Shown: one piece after another, positions 60,075 through 64,000 of the stretch
Layout of the letters: every line of letters starts with the position of its first letter
How positions within the stretch are numbered: the first letter of the stretch is position 1
Assembly: GCA_033065855.1 (NCBI GenBank)
Contig: JAVXUO010001889.1
Span: forward strand, 124,001 to 188,000
Direction of reading: 5' to 3'
Length of the DNA: 64,000 bases
Source: Escallonia rubra
Lineage: Eukaryota > Streptophyta > Magnoliopsida > Escalloniales > Escalloniaceae
Made by a program: the position numbers and the translations under genes
The notes under the pieces: model-generated
The model's database searches: none
The model's input: only the letters and a program-made list of their open reading frames with translations
Told to the model about the DNA's origin: nothing

Positions 60075-63000
60075 TTAGAATGCTACAGTTAACTTGATAT
60101 TCCAGACCATGGTAACGTCTTGTACCTTGTTTGGAGCAACATCTCTGACCTTGTGAAATATCGGGTCTTGTATACTAGAGCTCAAGGCAGACTCTGCCTC
60201 CTGCAGTTAAGAAGCAGTTTTACTTGAGAGACAATAGGAAGAAGTGATTAAACTAAATCAAAATGGGTCGTTACTATACAACTTAAAAGGAAAGCTATAT
60301 AGCTGCTTGCAGATCCTGTCAGGCACGGTCCACACTAAAGAGCTCTTAATTCCCCAAGCAACCAAAAAGTGGTGAAGGCCTAAAACATCCACAACTACCA
60401 ATGAAGCACCTCTGTGATGCCCACTCGGGGTTTCTGCTACCCCTATAACTACAAAAATGAATGCTAGGGTCCTGAACCTGCTTCCTCCTAACCACATACC
60501 ATTTCCGAATGTTAAAACTGAAATCATGAAATCCCAAAGGAGATCCAATTCTAAACAGAAAAAACTGGCTTTGAAAAGTTAAAAAAGCTGGAATTACTCG
60601 GGCTTGACAGCTTGGCTCCTTTGGGTAAAGAGAGTGGTACTGACTAATAGGCGATCACGAGAATGTCTTCAAGACAAGTTGCAGCAGTGTGCAAACCTTC
60701 TTAACACATGTACGAAAGCCAGTAGAAGTTCATAAAACCCTAAGAATAATTTTAGTTCGGGATCCAGTCCAATAAATATCTCATTTTACTAAAAGCAAAG
60801 GCTTTGTGAATGGGAAAGGTATGCTAGCAATATTTGACAAGAAAGACTTTAAATGTTGCATACGAGATGACCAACAAAAAAATAATGAGGCCACATTCAG
60901 CCAGCAGTCTGAGGGAGAGATTTGGAACTGTTACTGACAGGCTAAGGTATAACATTTAGTCAATTGGAGGAAGCAAACAACTCCAGGACAGACTTGAAAG
61001 ATCAAGGTGGCAAAGGTCACCCAGTGGAACATATTGCCAATATACTGGTTGAGAAGTTAGCTGTGAAACTAATCCAAGCATCAGCTATTTTAGCATGCTT
61101 ACATATTGCAATCTGAGATACAAAATGGATTATACCACTACTCAGCCAACGTGATAGAGAAAAATTGCGTAAGGGCAAAAGAAAACTTACTGATATTATC
61201 GATTCTCTCGACTCACTTGATCGCATGAAGCAGTAGCAGTGAATCCAAGGTAGAGGGCCCTTCCAGTATTTCCTATGGATAAGGCCTCGAAAGGCATCTG
61301 AAGAAGACATTCCAATTTAGTAATTTTGGGAGACAGATAAAGAGCATGCCAAAGATAGGCGCTACGCGCACACTAGAAAATATATATACAGAAAAATGCT
61401 GACCGCGTTTCAAAAGGATTAGTTTCAAATAGGGTCTAAATTGCACCATTGAGTAAGTAAAACCACCTTGAACTACACAACATGTTTGCTCTCTTCGACT
61501 AACACTGCATATTTGTCACAGTTTATACGTACTGCACTTCGTCACTAAGGCTAGACTTCTACGGTTAATATAACTCTTAACCAATTATCTAAAATAACTG
61601 CTAAAAATAAATCTCGAGTCTGGAGGATTTTCAGAAGCACATCAGTAAAGCAAATTGTCATTGCGATTTTGTTAGCATACAAATTGTGGGAGCAGCAGAT
61701 TTTAAGTCAAGTTACGCAAGCAGGTAAAATATAACTGGTTCTGGAGCTCATCAGAACGAAGACGAGGATAAAAATTCAGCGAGGAGACAGAAACTCATTT
61801 AGCCCAGCGGACGGAAGACCGTTTATACTAAGGCAATCAAAAGAGTACTTATAGTCAAACCAGTTAAAATCTGTACTTTTAAGCTTACACTCATATTATT
61901 ACACGTGCTCATCCACAGACACTAGTATACACGTTTATTTTACTTTGGGATTTGGAAAAGCTAAGAAAGTATCACACTTACCAAGAAATTTTAAAGCGGA
62001 AGCAGGCAGGTTCATTATCACATGATCAACATGCTCCCAGGGCTTAGTGTTAAACACCACAGAGCCTCTCATTCGCTTATTTGCGCCTTTCTTTGTCTTA
62101 TCATCTACAAAAGAACATCAGCACTTTGATAACTGTTGTAAAGACAACTAATCAGGTAATGAAGCAATTGAACTGTCGTAGTGCCTTACTTATGTATGCA
62201 TCCAACCCTGTAATCAGAGAACTACAAGAGACTGCTTAGTCGTGGTCCCTTCATGATACTCTCCCTGCCCCGACGAAGTACTGTACTCATCCTCACTGGA
62301 AAATGCCAAATCCCATAGCCCCCTCCCCAACCCCAAATGCCCCTCCCGAGGCCACGGCTAAAGTTCTTACAGACTGAATACCTATAGGGCTGCAAAAAAG
62401 CTTTGGTCTTGCAGGTGGTGGTCTTATCGGAGATCACACTGAACTTAAATTGCACAAATTTGCTTGCATGGGACCTCGAAGAGGATCTGTTGGAATCATG
62501 GGACCGCCTCCTGGTGGTCTATTGCCCTAGTCACGTGGCATTTTCACATTAGAAGCAGACGCTGATGCCTCCTTAGCCTGTGTAATAACTTTTCCAGCTT
62601 CATCACTTAAAGCTCTATCACTCTGGATTGCTAAGCGGCAGAGGAGATCTCCCATCTAAAGACCAACTTTTGTCAAGCTAACACCACAGCTGTCTAATTG
62701 CTAAAAATGGGTGCAGTACTAGTTGTAGTTCTATTTCCAGGTCTATAACTTGATTTACTTGTATCTTAATGCAATCCCTCTTTACCAACAACTCATCGTG
62801 ATAATATAAAAAATAGTAGCAATGCAAAGAAGGGAAAGTCTATTTCCACACCCTTCTGCTTTTCCGCATGCTCATTGCAAAAGTGCATCAGAAACTAAAT
62901 GATAACCCTTTTCGCAATAACTGACGTGTGGACAAGCATACGAGGATGATGAAAAATACATTCCCTGATAACGATAGTAATGGTAATGATGACAAAATAA

Positions 63001-63715
63001 GGCCCTTTATATTTGATAATATGATTCTTATCTTGAGAGCTCATCCTACCTTCCTCACAACTTTCAGAACGTCTTTTAACAGCATGTAGATTTTCATCTT
63101 CATTCATGCATGAGTTGTTATCACTTTCCAATTTGCTCAAGTTACAACCTGGCACTTGTTTCTCTTTACCTACAGATGGTACAATTCACAAGGTCAAACA
63201 ATTATGCATCACACAGAAAAGTATATCAATTTGGAAAACGCACCAGCTGTCGAGTTCTGCTCTTCAGACTTTAACGTCCCATTTGGCGGGGAAGTAGGAA
63301 CTGCCATCAGTACAGATATAAATTTCCTTCCGTCCATATTGTATGCACGAATATGATCATTGACCTTGTTAATTTCTGCATTAACCTTCAAATACCGAAT
63401 GCTATCTGGATTCAGGTCATTTGAGTATACTAGGCATCCTTTCTGTGCTGCTGGAATGGCGAACGGACCGATTCCAGCAAACATGTCACAGATGGTCTCC
63501 CCTGCCTGGAACTGAGAAACCAACCTTAAGTGTTCGTGCTCCAATCTTGAATTCCAATAGACCAAGCTGTAATCAAGCTTGAATGTTGCCCCATACTGCT
63601 TCACCTCAGTAATCATGTCATTTTTGCCAGCTAGTATTTCAAATTTGGGCACACGAAACTCATTAGCAATAGTTCCAACTTTATTAACAATCGTTTGGAT
63701 TCTAGGACGATTTTT
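60075..63715 (-). CDS. TRM5: tRNA (guanine37-N1)-methyltransferase TRM5, 3' part
   Basis: Five terminal exons join in phase: 63715-63244, 63169-63050, 62104-61982, 61297-61191, 60200-60075, coding the last 315 aa. The gene enters from beyond the right edge, so the N-terminal D1 domain is missing. TRM5 methylates G37 next to the anticodon, preventing frameshifting. Visible motifs are [10 protein letters not shown] before the cofactor site, motif [18 protein letters not shown], motif [21 protein letters not shown], the active-site [18 protein letters not shown] (split over the exon 3/4 join) and LPWIHCYCF. The second exon encodes a hydrophilic, poorly conserved insert. The last exon ends [14 protein letters not shown] then TAA. 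Plants have several TRM5 paralogues targeted to different compartments; the missing N-terminus would tell which this is. Confidence 0.92.
62527..62655 (-). pseudogene. exon-like 42-codon segment in a TRM5 intron
   Basis: Directly after an acceptor-like TTTAG, the minus strand reads ATG and 42 clean codons ([20 protein letters not shown]... then [12 protein letters not shown]) to a TAG. It is not in phase with the flanking TRM5 exons and would introduce a stop if spliced in. The composition looks like a real protein helix but I do not recognise it. It may be a fragment of another gene inserted in this intron, or chance. Confidence 0.25.
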
Positions 63716-64000
63716 CTGCAAATGATAAGAGAAAGATGCATATTAGAAATTCCAATAATCATGGGAACCGGTTTTTATCCCATAGACTTCCAAATAAAAT
63801 ATCCTTTATCCACGAATAGAAACTTCTAAATCTTTTGCATCTAATAATCCACAAGCAACCAAATAAGAAAAAAAGAGCATTCAACATTAAACAAAGACAA
63901 TAAATAAGGCATGGAACCCAACAAGGATATATTACCCCTAAAGCAGAAAAAGGGAAACGTAATAACCAAAGAATCAGCAATGATAAACAAGAGTATCATC
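63716..64000 (-). other. TRM5 intron continuing off the right edge
   Basis: TTTGCAG (63722-63716) is the acceptor of the first visible exon. No further TRM5 exon was recognised before the window ends. Confidence 0.6.

Noticed and set aside
1..64000. A microbial-style defence system, CRISPR array or gene cluster
   Set aside because: The window is plant nuclear DNA. Repeats seen are transposon ends, tandem duplications and microsatellites, none with spacer-like regularity.

Overview
The window is nuclear DNA from a flowering plant, very probably a eudicot. The evidence is multi-exon genes with GT-AG introns, plant-specific proteins (a GRV2/RME-8 endosomal J-protein, a BAHD acyltransferase, a GPI-anchored lipid-transfer protein, a GH17-X8 glucanase) and many short DNA transposons of the kinds common in eudicot genomes. 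The species cannot be named from the sequence. No bacterial, viral or organellar genes, rRNA, tRNA or CRISPR arrays were recognised.

Layout. 1-3.4 kb: gene-free AT-rich DNA with a local tandem duplication, one copy of which is split by a young Mutator-like element. 3.5-9.7 kb and 15.1-21.3 kb: two copies of a roughly 6-kb segment, each with one three-exon gene for a very charged Lys/Glu-rich protein (313 and 322 aa) whose function I do not know. The 5.4 kb between the copies is almost entirely transposons: a Harbinger-like element, a hAT element, a 2-kb Mutator-like element carrying a decayed piece of an LRR receptor-like protein gene, and a Tourist-like MITE. 22.0-23.4 kb: an intronless BAHD acyltransferase. 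25.7-52.3 kb: a complete 22-exon GRV2/KAM2 gene (2,592 aa predicted), with hAT elements in introns 1 and 20 and a further insertion-like block in intron 18. 55.2-56.0 kb: a two-exon GPI-anchored lipid-transfer protein gene. 58.2-56.5 kb (minus): a two-exon GH17 beta-1,3-glucanase with an X8 domain and a GPI-type tail. 63.7-60.1 kb (minus): the 3' five exons of a TRM5-type tRNA (guanine37-N1)-methyltransferase that continues beyond the right edge.

The genes form no common pathway. GRV2 acts in endosome/vacuole trafficking, the LTPG and GH17 proteins act at the cell surface and wall, TRM5 acts in tRNA modification, and the BAHD enzyme in acyl-ester metabolism. The most informative feature is the transposon record. 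Two insertions can be checked inside this window because a duplicated sequence keeps the empty site, one element has captured a host gene fragment with its promoter, and eight elements have visible ends, seven of them with recognisable target-site duplications.
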